A stretch of DNA of 64,000 nucleotides. It comes from Synaphobranchus kaupii (Eukaryota; Chordata; Actinopteri; Anguilliformes; Synaphobranchidae). Within the stretch, counting starts at the first letter, position 1. Every line of letters starts with the position of its first letter. The position numbers were made by a program, and so were the translations under genes. The notes under the pieces were generated by a model. The model was not told where the DNA came from, did no database searches, and saw only the letters and a list, made by a program, of their open reading frames with translations. The stretch lies in assembly GCA_029718625.1 (NCBI GenBank), contig CM056376.1:28419424-28483423 (forward strand), read 5' to 3'. This document shows, in pieces, positions 31,601 to 44,222 of this stretch.

Positions 31601-34004
31601 GAGGAATGGGCGGGGTGGGGGGGGTTTGGGGGTAGGCAGGTTTATGATGACATGAGGATGTCCTCTGTAGCAGACCTGGGTTTGATATGTTTTTGAAATT
31701 GTTTAACTCGTTAAATGCTGGTAAAATTTGAAATCACTCCCTGAGAATTTGCTTGTAAAAACCTTTTCTAATTAAAACACATGATCACATGAAAGATTTT
31801 TTTTTTGTTGAAAAAGGCCTTTTTTTTTCAAATTGTAAGTAATGTAAAAGTGGTTTACTGTCTAAAAGGTTCAAGTACCAGACCCTGGTCTGATTTGTAG
31901 ATTGACAGGATGTACCTGTATATGTGCGTGCATGTTTGCATGTGTGTGTGAGAGTCAGATGTAAGAGATGCTGTTTCTCAGTGCACTAACCTGGTCCCCT
32001 CCACCCCTCTCCTCTGTCTAAGAGCACATTGACGAGCGGTGTGTGTGCAACGCAGTGTCTCCTGGGAAGGATGTGGATGGCTTCCACGTGGTAAACGTGG
32101 GCCGTATGTGTCTGGACCAGTCCACCATGCTGCCGGCCACGCCCTGGGGAGTCTGGGAAATCATCAAGCGCACAGGTGAGACGCTGGTCACCTGACTGGC
32201 TACACAATCCCTTGCATTCTCCACCCACTTTTTGATTTCCTCAGTTCATCAACTATGAAATATGTAAGCCCCTCCCCCACACACACACACACACACATTC
32301 ACTGACAGTGGAGGGATTGGTTGATTTTATCACCCGATTTTGACCTTTCACCCCTCTGTCCCTCTGTCATCTGAAGGTATCCCCACCCTAGGAAAGAACG
32401 TGCTGGTGGCGGGACGCTCCAAAAACGTGGGAATGCCCATCGCCATGTTACTGCATACAGACGGTCGCCACGAGAGGCCTGGAGGTGAACGCTCTCACTT
32501 ACATTTACCTCTTAGGCATTTAACAGGCACTATGATCCGGAGTTATATACATTTTTATACACAATCCAGTTATACAGCTATATATTTTACTGAAGCAGTT
32601 CGGGTCAGTGTCTCGCCTGATGGGAGCTCCATGCAGTTGGAAGGGGTGTGTAAATGAGCCCCCCCCCCCCCCACCAAAGTTTTAACCCCCTCCCTTCTGG
32701 TCCCCTCAGGTGATGCCACGGTAACCATCTCCCACCGTTACACACCCAAAGAGCAGCTCCGACTGCACACCAAGATCGCTGACATCATCGTAGCTGCAGC
32801 AGGTAAGAGCACCGCCATCTTAGTCTGTGCCTGACCATGTTTTTTTAAAAATGACATTTAAAAAAAATAATTTGGTCTGTTTTTCAGTAGTCCACCATCC
32901 TTAAGACACCTCTCTTTTCTGACCCCTCCCCCTCTCACATTCTTTCTAACTGGATCATGCCACGATTTTGGCAAAATATTTTCAGGTTGAGTACTGTCAG
33001 GAAAACAATGGGGTTATAGGTGGAAAATTAAAGTTTAAAGGTAAATTCCGTACAGGTAAATGGAAGAATATTTTGTACAGGGTCAATAGTTGTGGAATAG
33101 CCTGCCATGTCAGGTCGCAGGCAGTGACCCATGGGGGGCGGGTGTGGGGGGGAGCATTGTTGGGGTGTTCAAATTAGCAGCTCAACGAGATCTCTAGCTG
33201 TTGAATGAGGTGTGATTTGTTTGGGTTGGACCTACAGGACGGTAGATCTCCAGGAACAAGGTTAGGGACCACTGCTGTAGACTGTAGGTAAATGATGAGC
33301 TGATTGGCCTGTTCTTATGTTCTGATAATGTGAAGCCTCCTCTCTCTTCTCAGGGATCCCAAACCTCATCACGGCTGATATGATTAAAGAAGGGGCGGCC
33401 GTTATCGATGTCGGCATCAATAGAGTGCAGGACCCCGTGACCGGCAAGGACCGACTCGTGGGCGATGTGGACTTTGAAGGTAAGCTATAAATGTGTGGTC
33501 ACATGACCAAGAAAATTTATAAATCGGACACACAAAGTGCAGAAAAATGGCAGTGAACAGAGCAAGACATGCGAGAATATAACGCTTTGAGAAGATTGGT
33601 CAGCAATATATCCAGTTGTTATTGTCATCAGATTCATCTATAACAAGTTACTGAAAATAAGTCTATACGGTGGGTAATGCACACCTCTATATAAGCACTT
33701 TCACCAGTGTGATCTGGACCTGCCACGGACTGAGTGCTATGGGAGAGTTTAGTGTTGAGGGGGTGCTTCAAGATTTCAAGCACAAACACCTCCGGCCTGG
33801 TTATAATGGGTACATTGCCTGTGATAACCCGAAATCGATCCTCCTTTCTCCCCCCCAGGAGTACGTCAGAAGGCCAGCTTCATCACTCCAGTTCCTGGGG
33901 GTGTGGGGCCCATGACTGTGGCCATGCTGATGAAGAATACCATCAAGGCAGCTAAAAACATCCTGACCTCTCCAGAACGAATCCGAATGGTAGCGTCAAG
34001 CTAA
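28661..34004 (+). CDS. mthfd2: Bifunctional methylenetetrahydrofolate dehydrogenase/cyclohydrolase, mitochondrial
   Basis: Oxidises 5,10-methylene-THF and hydrolyses methenyl-THF to 10-formyl-THF in mitochondria, using NAD. Eight exons: 28661-28737, 29818-30002, 31465-31587, 32023-32175, 32377-32484, 32710-32802, 33354-33479, 33859-34004; all GT-AG, frame intact, 336 residues (human 350). The N-terminal 26 residues ([16 protein letters not shown]...) are basic as in a presequence. The catalytic region has HSYVLNK (Tyr/Lys motif), [27 protein letters not shown]; the dinucleotide fold has [18 protein letters not shown] and DVGINR; the end has the signature [23 protein letters not shown]2L is the alternative, but the mob1a/dguok neighbourhood supports MTHFD2. 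The start has a good context (GCAATGG). No ATF4-type element was recognised upstream. Confidence 0.96.
32490..32640 (-). mobile_element. Degenerate SINE fragment in mthfd2 intron 5
   Basis: Minus-strand remnants of 'cttcagtaaaatatatagctgtataac' and 'taaatgcctaagaggtaaatgtaa' fit the SINE tail described at 22.3 kb. It starts directly after the exon 5 donor. Confidence 0.5.
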
Positions 34005-34341
34005 AAGGCGCCGCCCATTACCCCACTGCACATTCCACGCCCCCTTTTTTACATCTGAGCTATCATTGGCTGAAATGTTGGCGGAGGCTGCCTGGAACAG
34101 GAAGGCTTTAATTTCGACGCTGTAGTCCGCTTTGACTGCTTTTCCTCTTTTTTTATTGGATCTCCCCAAAGCCGTTACATTTTCAGTCAGAATTCCTTTT
34201 TCTTTTTTTCAAACGGAATTCTTACTGATTTTCTAGCATTGTGCGCTTTTAGCATTTGCCTTTTTTCAGGATTTCAAGTTTCAAAAATGTATTTATTTCC
34301 GAATGTCTGTTTGGAGGGGATGAGATGTTTACTGCAGAGCT

Positions 34342-34649
34342 GGGCTGCGTCCCAATATTCTTCACTCCCCACCTCCCTTCCTCCACTACCCCACTACCAG
34401 TCCTCTCCTACCCGGAAGTATGCAAAACTGCCAGAACGTTTCGAGTACAAGTATTTGCATGTACAGTATACAATGTACCTGACATTGCGGTTTGCGTCGA
34501 GACATTAATTAATATGTAACCATTAATACGTAATTAAGATGTAATCAGCGATATTAGATTAAAACAAAGATCCGTTTACGGGGCACGGAGTAGAGGAGGT
34601 GGTAGTGGAGGAAGGGAGGGTGCATTTTTCGAGTATTGGGACGCACCCC
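34342..34649. mobile_element. MITE with GTGCGTCCCAAT ends, copy 1
   Basis: Left end GGGCTGCGTCCCAATATTC and the inverse of GAGGGGTGCGTCCCAATAC at the right, about 308 bp, with 'ggaagtatgcaaaactgcc' inside. A second copy lies inverted at 54579-54889. It sits about 340 bp after the mthfd2 stop, probably in its 3' UTR. Confidence 0.8.
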
Positions 34650-36125
34650 TCGAGGAAGCGGAACTGAGAAAGGGGGTGGGGTCAGCTGTCAGTCAGCTGA
34701 CAAAAAAGGAGGACGGGACTAATTGTCACTTCCCACCCACACCCCATTGAATGCGATTGATCAGTGTCTGCTGTCTATTGAGCATTGAGCTCCTTAGATT
34801 CAAAGCCATTGGGCTTTGATCTGAAACCAAAGGGGGGTATATTGTGGCCTTGGAGCTGGCCAGGAGAATGACAGAGATAAATAGCTGTTACTCTAAGGAA
34901 AAAATAACTAAGTTCTGTTCTTCCAAAAAGAGAGAGGTGCTATAAAACCCATTGACTGAGCAAACATTTAATTTACAGTTGCAATTTTTAAAAACTGTAA
35001 AAAATAAATATATCAATATAGCAACTCCTTTTCCGTTTCTTCTGTTCATTTGGCAAATCAAATTTTGAGGGGTTGCGGATTTCGGATGCATATAGTGTGG
35101 TTCTTGTGTGGGTATTTTTATTTGAATCGCCGATTCACAATTTGCCTCATTTGTGAACCAGTTCATCAAAATGTGCCGCATGGCTAATATGAAAGCGGTG
35201 ATTAACAAACATTCTCTGCCCAATGAAAATGCAAGACCTCACAGGTCCTATTGTGTACGGCGTTCTAAAATGTGTAACTGAAATGGAACTCACACAAAAT
35301 GGAACATGCCAAAAGATAATTTCCCATTTGTCATTTGAGAATTTCACAGATTACGGGTGGACATAAAGAGTTATTCTGGCTTCCAAGGAAGGAAAATGGG
35401 GTAGAGTTGCTGTCTGGATATAAAAGAGAATAGAAGAGAACCCTGTGTGTTCCAGGCAAGAAGAGTTTGCATGTGTATGATCTATTGCTGCATAATGCAA
35501 ACACAGCACATGCAAACATGGGACATTCAACGACACTATCAAAGAGATGTATATGCAGAGGTGTGCAGAGTCTGCAGACAACTCAAAAACTACTGACCTA
35601 CTTTTACTTGAATACATTTTTATTAAAGTAACAATACTTATATTTGTATAAGTATTGCTACTTTAAAGAAAATGTATTCAATTAAAATAGCCCTCATAAA
35701 AACTACTTAACAGTGAATGAGTATCTGGTGAAAAAACATGTTACCTGTATATTATAAAATGAAGTCATTTGAAATCATTTATTTGAAATCATGCCTCATG
35801 CGTTTCTCCATGAAATTACCATGCACTGAATCCTTAAATTTAATCTCTGCAGCAAACAATCTATAGAGAGTGAGGTGCAGTACAACTATGGCCTATGTAA
35901 ATTGAATTCTGGAAAATCGGTGCAGCTGTAGCAAACTGGGAAATAAAATGTTAATAGTGATGAAAGACTCTTATGTTCTGAAACCCTAAACGGAACACTT
36001 TACACATAGGGTGTTACTACCTACTGACAACTCACACTCATTACACATGCATTCTTGCACACACTCGACCACACATTCCAACTCATACACAATCCTCACA
36101 GACAAAGATCAGAAAATCAACATAC

Positions 36126-36335
36126 AACCCCTGGCAAAATATGGAATCACCACACTTCGTAGCAAATAAACAAATCACAGATATGACACAAAACAATTTT
36201 TGTTTAATAGCTGAACATTCTGGCTTCGTGAAACATACCTCAAACAAATTAAATTTAATTATTTTAATTCATGGCATATTTTTTCCCCAGATCAAGTAGA
36301 GGAAAAAATTAAGGAATCACACATGACGTTACCAA
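36126..36335. mobile_element. Tc1-like element end fragment
   Basis: Begins CCCCTGGCAAAATATGGAAT and carries 'aaaaaattaaggaatcac' near its right side, which resembles ends of a fish Tc1-like family ('ctggcaaaaattatggaatcacc'). It is AT-rich and non-coding. Confidence 0.5.
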
Positions 36336-36726
36336 ATAGTAAATAATAGAATAACGTTACTATAATGAAGAGCGAAAGACGTGGATTAGTAATCCCTATT
36401 GATCAAATGCCGACGAATCTCTCCTTTATGGTCCCACTCACACCATTGCGAACGTTAACTGCGTCTGCTGCGGCGTTGTGGTTGTGCTAACGACATTAGC
36501 AGCACGGGGCGTAGCCTACTAGATTAGCAGCATGTAGCCTACCAGATCTGATCAAAACCGTCTCCGACGTGAAAAAAGCCAAATTACTCACGCATAGCCT
36601 ATAGCGCTGTCTACAAGTCCTTAATTCCAATTTGCAAAAACTAGGCCTGCCTTTTAAAGTCTTGATATCAAAGTGTGGCCAAGTTACAACTAACAATATT
36701 GCCTATCGTAGCTCACACTAAATAAA

Positions 36727-37212
36727 CTAGCTCTATTCCAAAGCAATGCTATCCAAACTTTCCTAAATTATTTAATGCAACTTGGCCCTGTGTTTCTTCA
36801 TCTTAGCATGTGAAGAGATTGTGCCTCATGGAACAACATATGATTTCAATGATGTTTTTAACAGTTGATAAATAATTACATTCCAGAAAGGATATGGTTA
36901 TACTTTATTGGCAAGTTTACTTTAGAAAATGTACAGGTTTTAAAATGTTAACTGCTGCTACAGATTTCATTACAATTTACAAACATACATTTATATCAAT
37001 AAACATCATGTACAATAGAGAAAGGGGGGATGAATAAATAAATGCAGATAAAAATGAGTCATATTTTTACCTAGAAAACAGCGTACATATAGCATTTTTA
37101 CGAACGTATCCAATGGTTATATTTGCGAACAGAATTTTGTGAACACAAGGATATCTATGCTCTGTATGACCACACAGGTTTTGATAGAAATCCAAATATT
37201 CCAAATAAATAC

Positions 37213-37243
<31 letters not shown>

Positions 37244-37531
37244 TAGCCTACATTTTATTCATTCTGTGCTTTTCATAGACCCAAAGCAGTGGATGCAGGC
37301 AATTGTTCAAACATGCCCTATAGTGTAGTAATTTTTCTGTTTAATTTCTAAGTGCAACACATCTGAATCTGAGTATTTCCACTATAAATTATTCTCATTT
37401 TGCAGTTTGATGTGGAACATACAGTTTCATTGACCACATTCTCTTGAGATGGTAAGATGAAGAAACACAGGGCCAAGTTGCATTAAATAATTTAGGAAAG
37501 TTTGGATAGCATTGCTTTGGAATAGAGCTAG
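36727..37531. repeat. 805-bp foldback with perfect 79-bp inverted ends
   Basis: Positions 36727-36805 (starting CTAGCTCTATTCCAAAGCAA) are exactly the reverse complement of 37453-37531. The next ~30 bp inward also pair but only at about 75%. The interior is AT-rich, with no frame and no obvious target duplication. Either an unclassified DNA transposon or an inverted duplication. Confidence 0.85.
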
Positions 37532-37799
37532 CGTTTTACGATAGCTGTTCTGGGAAATTTGTAAATAAGGTAACCTGTGTTATGCTCACGTTTATTTTAC
37601 GAAAATTAGCTTCGTTGAGAAGCGAGTTAAAGTAGGCTATATTTTATCGGGGGAAGTCTGCATCTGCTGTCAATACGCTACCAAAATACGCTGATGCGCA
37701 GAAAAATGAGCGGTATCTAGTGTTTTATATCTATGGACTGAGCAACCAATGATCATAGCTGACCCTGCCCCTTTCATGTTGACTGACAGGCCGAGTCGT

Positions 37800-37945
37800 T
37801 TTGAAATAAATACGCCATGAAATAAATACAATTTTAAATAAATATGCTGTGAAATAAATAGACCCTATGCTTTGAAATAAATACGCCTTGAAATAAATGC
37901 GAGTGGAAATAAATACGCCATGATATAAATAAGAGACGTAAAATA
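37800..37945. repeat. Tandem AAATAAATACGCC-like repeat
   Basis: Seven or so copies of a 17-25-bp motif of the form GAAATAAATACGCC(A/T)T with variants, followed by (TTTA)-rich sequence to 38090. Confidence 0.75.
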
Positions 37946-39129
37946 ATAAATAGGCCTATTTATTTCATTGCTTATTTATTTATTTAATTGCATATTATTT
38001 AATTCATTGCATATTTATTTATTTAATTGCTTATTTATTTCATTATATATTTAATTGCCTATTTATTTATTTAATTTTGTTACATTTGGTCTTCCATAGA
38101 GGAGGGTGTTCATTTCACGCCCTGATACGCCCTTAATAGGCTACTCTTTCAGATACACACACTCAATCATACAACTGTTGACACAAACTGGCAAGCATGT
38201 CCAATTGTGTGAGCTCCTAGCACACAGATAGCCTACTGCACTCAGCTACGTATCCAAATAATACTATCTTCATATTCTAACCAGCACATGTAATATTTAG
38301 CTAATATACTGTATAATATACTGTATTAAAAATTAACTGTGAGGAAAGACCCATAGATTTACAGTATGAATAAGTTTGACTAAGATTTTTACATTGAACT
38401 TATGTGATGGGGATTTTGGTCAACAGGATCATAGCTGAAGTGAAGCCAGAAAGAGGTTGTTTTTCTGGTTCCAGGACGGTCTGAAAGAGCTTACATCTCA
38501 CAGGACATCTCTAAACATATATTCGCTTCAGGGAATGCAAGTGAGAGTAAGCATGATGAAAAAAAAAATCTATATAAAGACACTGCTTCCAAGAAAAACA
38601 ACAACATTGGACCAGATACCCTGCTTCTAAAATGCTCCCCACACAGGCTATGTGATGACTGACTGGTTCCCATGAGTCATTACAGTCTGTCATGAGAAAG
38701 CCAAGTCATTTTCGAACAGCTCTTAGATTTTCTTGCATTTCTAATGTCCACGTTACCAGAAAGGCAAAAGCTTGCAGTAATTTCCTCGATAATTTGTGGC
38801 ATTGCTCTAAGTAGTAGCCTAACCATTGCCTTTAATTAATAAGTTAATTCTCTTATTTTTATTCTTGGGTGCGTTCATAGAAGAATTTTATACATTACAC
38901 TAATTGCTGTTGACCTCATTGGTGCTGAACCCTCTGTTCCCCCTCACAGTTTTGTTTCCTATGTTTGTTTGTTTATTTATTTATGTATATATTTGAGAGG
39001 GGGCGAACCAAAGATATCATTTAATAAAACTGTTACAGAAGCCGTCATTCATGTTTTGCTTTGATTATTAAAACGATAGTCCTCTGTTACGAACAGTAAG
39101 CAAGGAATGAGCGGGAACTTTATTCAGGT

Positions 39130-39564
39130 ATGGGCGTTGGCGGGGGGGACAGTAAAAGCGGTTGCACTGTGCTGGGATACCGGGCGGACAACAGCGGAAG
39201 AAAATATTACAGCGTGCAGAAAATCATCAATGCACAGGGTGTGTTTAGAGGAAAAAGAAGGGAGGAAACAATTATAACTAGACTAAGGTTTGACCACACA
39301 GGATTAAATAAAACACTGTATTTGATAGGGAAAAGTATATCAGATGAATGCTCGGAATGTAAAAGGACAGAGAATGCGGAACATGTACTCATGCAATGTC
39401 GAAAGTATAGGGAAGAGAGGATAAGACTAGCGCAAAAGATAAGTAAGGCAGGAAGAGAATGGGATCTTGTGGGTATTCTGGGAACAACAGGAGGTGGGGT
39501 ACAGGACACACAGAAAGCGGTTGTAGAATATTTGAAGGAGATAGGACTATATCATAGAATTTAG
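39130..39564 (+). pseudogene. Non-LTR retrotransposon 3' fragment (RNase H-side end)
   Basis: A 144-codon frame carries TIITRLRFDHTGLNKTLYL, then a zinc-knuckle-like CSECKRTENAEHVLMQC, typical of the C-terminus of LINE polyproteins following the reverse transcriptase. It lacks everything upstream. An AT-rich (TTTA)n tail to about 39740 follows. The clade cannot be named. Confidence 0.65.
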
Positions 39565-39749
39565 TGAGTGATTTTGTGATTGAGTTTATTTTATTTTTTT
39601 ATTTTGTTTATTTATTATTATTATTATTTATTTATTCTATGTTATTTCATTTTTAATTATTTATTTATTTATTTATTTTTAAAATACATGTATTTTTTAA
39701 ATAAATAAAAAATAAATTATTAAATAAGATTTTTTTAAATTTATATATA

Positions 39750-41282
39750 CACTACTCACAAAAAGTTAGGGATATTTGGCTTTCGGGTGAAATTTATGGA
39801 AAATGTAAGTTCACGCTACAGTGATATTATACGTATCATGAAAGTAGGGCATTTAAGTAGAAGCATGCAATGGTGATTTCCTCATCTCAAACAATTTATT
39901 GAAACAAAAGCCAACAACAGTGGTGGGTATACCACAACAAAAATGTCAATGTCTCAATAACTTGTCATGTGCCCTTGAGCATCAATTACAGCTTGACAAC
40001 GACGTCTCATGCTGTTCACAAGTCGACTTATTGTCTGCTGAGGCATGGCATCCCACTCTTCTTGAAGGGCGGCCCTCAGGTCATTGAGGTTCTGGGGTAC
40101 AGAGTTACGAGCCTCTACACGGTGAGTCAGCTGATCCCATAGGTTTTCTATGGGATTCAGGTCTGGAGAAAGTGCAGGCCACTCCATTTAAGGTACCCCA
40201 GTCTCCAGCAGCCTTTCCCTAATGATGCGACCTCGATGAGCTGGAGCATTGTCGTCCATGAAGATGAAATTAGGCCTGTGTTGTTCATGCAGGGGCACAA
40301 TGACTGGATTAATGATGTTATTCAGGTAGTATGGGCTTGTCACTGTACCATTCACAAAGTGTAGGGCAGTTCTGTATTGACTAGACACACCTGCCCACAC
40401 TGTAACACCGCCACCACCAAAGGGTCGTCTGGTGACAACAGTGGCTGATGCATAGCGCTCTCCTTGAGACGTCTCCAACATCGTTGGCGGCCATCATTTC
40501 TGCTCAACGTGAATCGACTTTCATCAGAGAACAGCACTGAGGCCCACTGGTCCCTCGTCCAGCGTAAATGCTCCCTGGCCCATGCAAGACGATGACGCCT
40601 GTGCCTGGTGGTGTGGTCAGGTACCCTTGCAGGTCGTCTAGCACGCAGACCACGCTGATGTAAACGGTTTCGAATGGTCTGACGTGACACTTGGGTGCTT
40701 CTCACCTCCCTTAAATGTGCCTGGAGTTGAGTGGCATTCATCATCCGGTTCCGCAGGGCACTGTTCACAATGAAGCGGTCATCAGTGTGGGATGTGGCCA
40801 AAGGACGTCCACTTCTATGCCTTTCTGTGACTCTTCCAGTCTCTCTGTATCTCTGTTGCAACCTGCTGATGACACTCTGTGACACTCTAAGCTCAGTGGC
40901 CACTTCCCTCTGAGAACATCCTGTTTGAAGCCTCGCAATGGCGAGGTACTGTTGATCAATTGTTAGGTGTCGTCTTGGTCTCATGATGTCAAAATGTGAA
41001 CAGCATGATGAAGAGGACTGTTTAAATACCAATTCTAATTGAACCAGGAAATTTATTGGTCGATTCATGGATCAAACACCTGTTGTGAATTTTGCCGTTC
41101 AGCTCCTTGTTAGAGAACAGCAAGTTGTGCAAAAAGTACTGAAACATTGAGTAGTTGGACATGTGCATTCAAAAGTTTAGAGAAGGCCAAATGAATTTCA
41201 CCTGTAAAGATTATAGTGCATTTTAGGTTCATCCTGAAATTTCACCCGAAAGCCGAATATCCCTAACTTTTTGTGAGTAGTG
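39750..41282. mobile_element. Complete Tc1-like transposon
   Basis: The element is 1,533 bp. The ends CACTACTCACAAAAAGTTAG are inverted, with about 46 matching bases and one mismatch, and flanked by TA at 39748-39749 and 41283-41284. The single gene inside is a broken transposase on the minus strand. Near-identical ends suggest fairly recent insertion. Confidence 0.92.
39954..40984 (-). pseudogene. Tc1-family transposase, disrupted
   Basis: Starts MRPRRHLTIDQQYLAIARLQ with a paired-like helix-turn-helix (CSQREVATELRVSQSVISRL), then the DD34E catalytic acids in LFSDESRF, FMDDNAPAHRG and SPDLNPIENLWDQL. A one-base frameshift near 40475 separates the first and second thirds, and a stop codon near 40188-40190 separates the last part. 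It would not encode an active transposase. Confidence 0.9.
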
Positions 41283-42088
41283 TATATATATATATTTATA
41301 TATATATATATATATATACTATTTTTATTTTTTATTTTATTTTTATCATTTAATTATTATTTATTTATCTAATGATATAAAGTAGTTCTGAAATATACCA
41401 TACTACATACTCCGGTACAGTAGGTGGCGGTATGCACCTTATAAGTAATGGTTGCAACCCGCCATAAAACCAAAAGAAGAAGAAGAAGAAGAAGAAGAAG
41501 GGATACCGGGCGGGTATCATCTTTGAAATTAAGTCGATAAACAACCAAGGACATTCATCCTAATATGCTTTCAACGTACATGTATATGCATTCGCCCAAT
41601 CACTAAGGTAGATATGTTTGTTTTTCTGGAGCGCACTTGTTTAATGATACTTTGACGATTTTATTCTCTAGTTGGCTAGTGCTAGCTAACCTAGCTGCGC
41701 TGGTGAGTGTTCTTACTGCGGCTGTGGCGATTATTTTGCCAGTTAGCCAACAGTGTGTAATGTATGTAGTTTAAGCCAGAAAGGAAGGCAGCAATCCACT
41801 GACGTTACCCGCTAGAGTTAAGTTACAACACTTGCAAGGTACGTATATGAAGTGTTAGCTTCCAGCCAGTTAAGCTCGACAGCCACACGCATGTTGGGCA
41901 AAAGCGTATAGCCAATTTTACCTGTATGCGGCCAGGACTTTCAGTGAATTAGAAGTTATAAATAAATACATGGGTGTATTAACATGTGTTAATTCACGGG
42001 TGGTTAGCCAGCAAGTACTATTCTCGTATTATTCACACGTAGAAATTTATTTTTCTTCCCTTCCCCAAGACCCACCTGAAAACCTGAG

Positions 42089-44222
42089 ATGGGGCGCAGC
42101 AGGTCTCGCGACAGGTCCAGCGGGAGGACAAAAAGCAGACAGGGGAGGGAGAAAAAACAAGAGAAGAAGAGGGGGAGAAGTTCTTCATCGTCTTCATCAT
42201 CTTCCTCCTCCAGCAGCAGCGCTAGCCCTTCCCCAAAAAGGAAACATCGTCCTCCCTCCAGAAAAAGTCAAGGTCCTTTATTTCACTCCACTTATTTCCC
42301 ACAGCAGAAGAAACCAAAGGTGCCCTGATCGATTGCCAAAAGCTGTACACACATTTATTGTCGTGTTTACAAATAGCTGGACTAGTTGGTAAAGTGGTAA
42401 AGTGTTTCCACTTGAGCAGTCTTGGCCCTACAACCAGTATTCGATTTAACAAATATTTGACTAAAGCCCAAGGTCCTCAGCTAAGGAAACCGCCAGGGGT
42501 GAGGTCACATCTTGTAGTGGCTGTTCGCATATCTGGCGTCCCTGAACTCCACAACATTTGGTTTTGATTACAGATAAGAGAGAAGACAAGAAGAAAAGGA
42601 GGCGTAGCTCCTCTACCTCCTCTTCCTCCTCATCGAGCTCTTCCTCTTCCTCCTCTTCGTCCTCGTCCAGTGACGAGGAAGCCAAGAGGAAGAGGAAGAG
42701 GAGGAAGGCCAAGAAGAAATTGAAAAAGGTGAAAGCTCGGGAGAAAAAGGAGAGGAAGAAAGAGAAGAAGAGGCTGAAGAAGTTGAAGAAGGTGGCGGAG
42801 AGAGCGGAGAAGGCACTGGTGCCTATGCTTCCCAGCATGCCTGTGGAGAAGCCCCCGTCCTTGCTGGAGACCTGGCAGAATGAGGAGACCAAGGAGCAAG
42901 GCCCAGGTAAGAGCTGGGGGGCTCCACACCCTGAGCTTTGGGAACTTGGTTGTTTTATGGTTGGGGCAGGCAAGATATTGACACTAACTTAGAAGCTATT
43001 ATGCTTTTGTTTTTTTACACTAGAGAGGATTTGGAACATTTGTAATTTGGCATGTTGGGGGGGGGGTGTATAGTAATATACACAACTATCTGTTCGGTAT
43101 AGCTGTATAGTGTCAACAGTCCTACATGTTTTGAGATTAAAAGGAACCCAGAGCCTAGATATTCTTGCAGGTGAGTTTCCTGAGTACTGTATAATCGGGA
43201 TCGACAGATTTTGATTTGTAACCTATTTTACACAAACAAGCCTGAGCTTGCACCAGCCAAATTGGCCTTACAGCGGCGAGGTTACAGATGGCCGTTTATC
43301 CCTCCAGCTATGACAGACGAACAGAAGGCCCGCATTTCAACCAAGAGGCCCATGACCAAGGAGCAGTGGGAGGCCCAGCAAAGCGTGATCCGAAGGGTGG
43401 TGGACCCCGAGACCGGACACACCAGGTCGGGCTAAACACCCATCCTCACTCTGCCACTGTCATATAACGGTTAGGTGTAGCACATGTAATGTAGAGGTTG
43501 CAGGTTTGATTCCTAGATGGGAACTTGTTGTACACTGGAGCAAGATACTTTTTTTTTTTTTTACTAGCTGTATGAATACAGAGTATGTAAATATAATGTA
43601 AGCTGTGTATTTTGCTCAGAATAGGAGTATCTACTAACTCCCTGAATGTGAATGTAAATTAGGGATTTTGTCTCAGTAGCAGAACATGATCGTTCAAATT
43701 GACCACCGAACCCTGAACTGAAATTAACTTGAGGTGATGTTGGCTTCTGCCTTTCCTGTGCGACAGGCTGGTGCGGGGAGAAGGAGAGATCCTGGAGGAG
43801 ATTGTGAGTCGGGACAAACACAAAGACATCAATAAGGTACATGGAGTTAGGGGACCAGACCCAATATTTAAATATTCGCCGCTTGTGAACTATTCAATTC
43901 TGAACTTTGAAGAGCATTCCATTCATTCTTAAAATGTATTTATTCTCTTGTTACATAGGCTGTTGTTTATTGGGTATTTGGAGTCAATAGAGCCTGAGAG
44001 GGAGGTTGTTACGTCTTAACACTATTGGCAGGGAAATTAGTGAGGTGTCACAGAACATTTCCCTGTTGGGCTGATGGGAATTGGAGTCCAGAAATTGTCC
44101 AAAGACTACAACTGTAGTCTTTGAAAAGGAAGCCTGTCAAGCTAATTCCTCATTTCTGTTCACAGCAAGCCACCAAGGGGGACGGGAACGCTTTCCAGAA
44201 GCGAATGGGCATGAATCGATAG
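42089..44222 (+). CDS. arl6ip4: ADP-ribosylation factor-like 6 interacting protein 4 (SRp25-like)
   Basis: Nuclear-speckle SR-like protein implicated in splicing regulation. Coding exons: 42089-42272, 42574-42906, 43308-43425, 43767-43836, 44166-44222; phases 1,1,2,0 match, giving 253 residues. The N-terminus is RS-like ([20 protein letters not shown]) followed by two long serine runs and a Lys/Arg-rich segment. The conserved C-terminus starts [20 protein letters not shown] and continues [25 protein letters not shown] and [20 protein letters not shown], matching the family end. Exon 4 begins after CCTCCAG at 43307; the exon 4 donor (GTCGGG) is weak. A non-coding first exon probably ends at 41838 (CAAG|GTACGT) or near 41702. 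It converges with pitpnm2, its neighbour in human 12q24. Confidence 0.93.
43460..43650 (+). mobile_element. SINE copy in arl6ip4 intron 4
   Basis: A diverged tRNA head with 'gaggttgcaggtttgattcct' (B box) leads into the linker 'ctggagcaagatact' and 'tagctgtatgaatac', ending 'ctccctgaatgtgaatgtaa'. It belongs to the same SINE family as 22311-22520. Confidence 0.7.

Larger units (their letters stand above)
34650..39129. other. Transposon-derived spacer downstream of mthfd2
   Basis: No gene recognised. It holds the mthfd2 3' end (an AATAAA near 35003 is one candidate), a Tc1-like end fragment (36126-36335), a perfect 79-bp inverted repeat (36727-37531), AT microsatellites (37210-37245, 37960-38090) and a tandem AAATAAATACGCC-type repeat (37800-37945). 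Confidence 0.5.
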
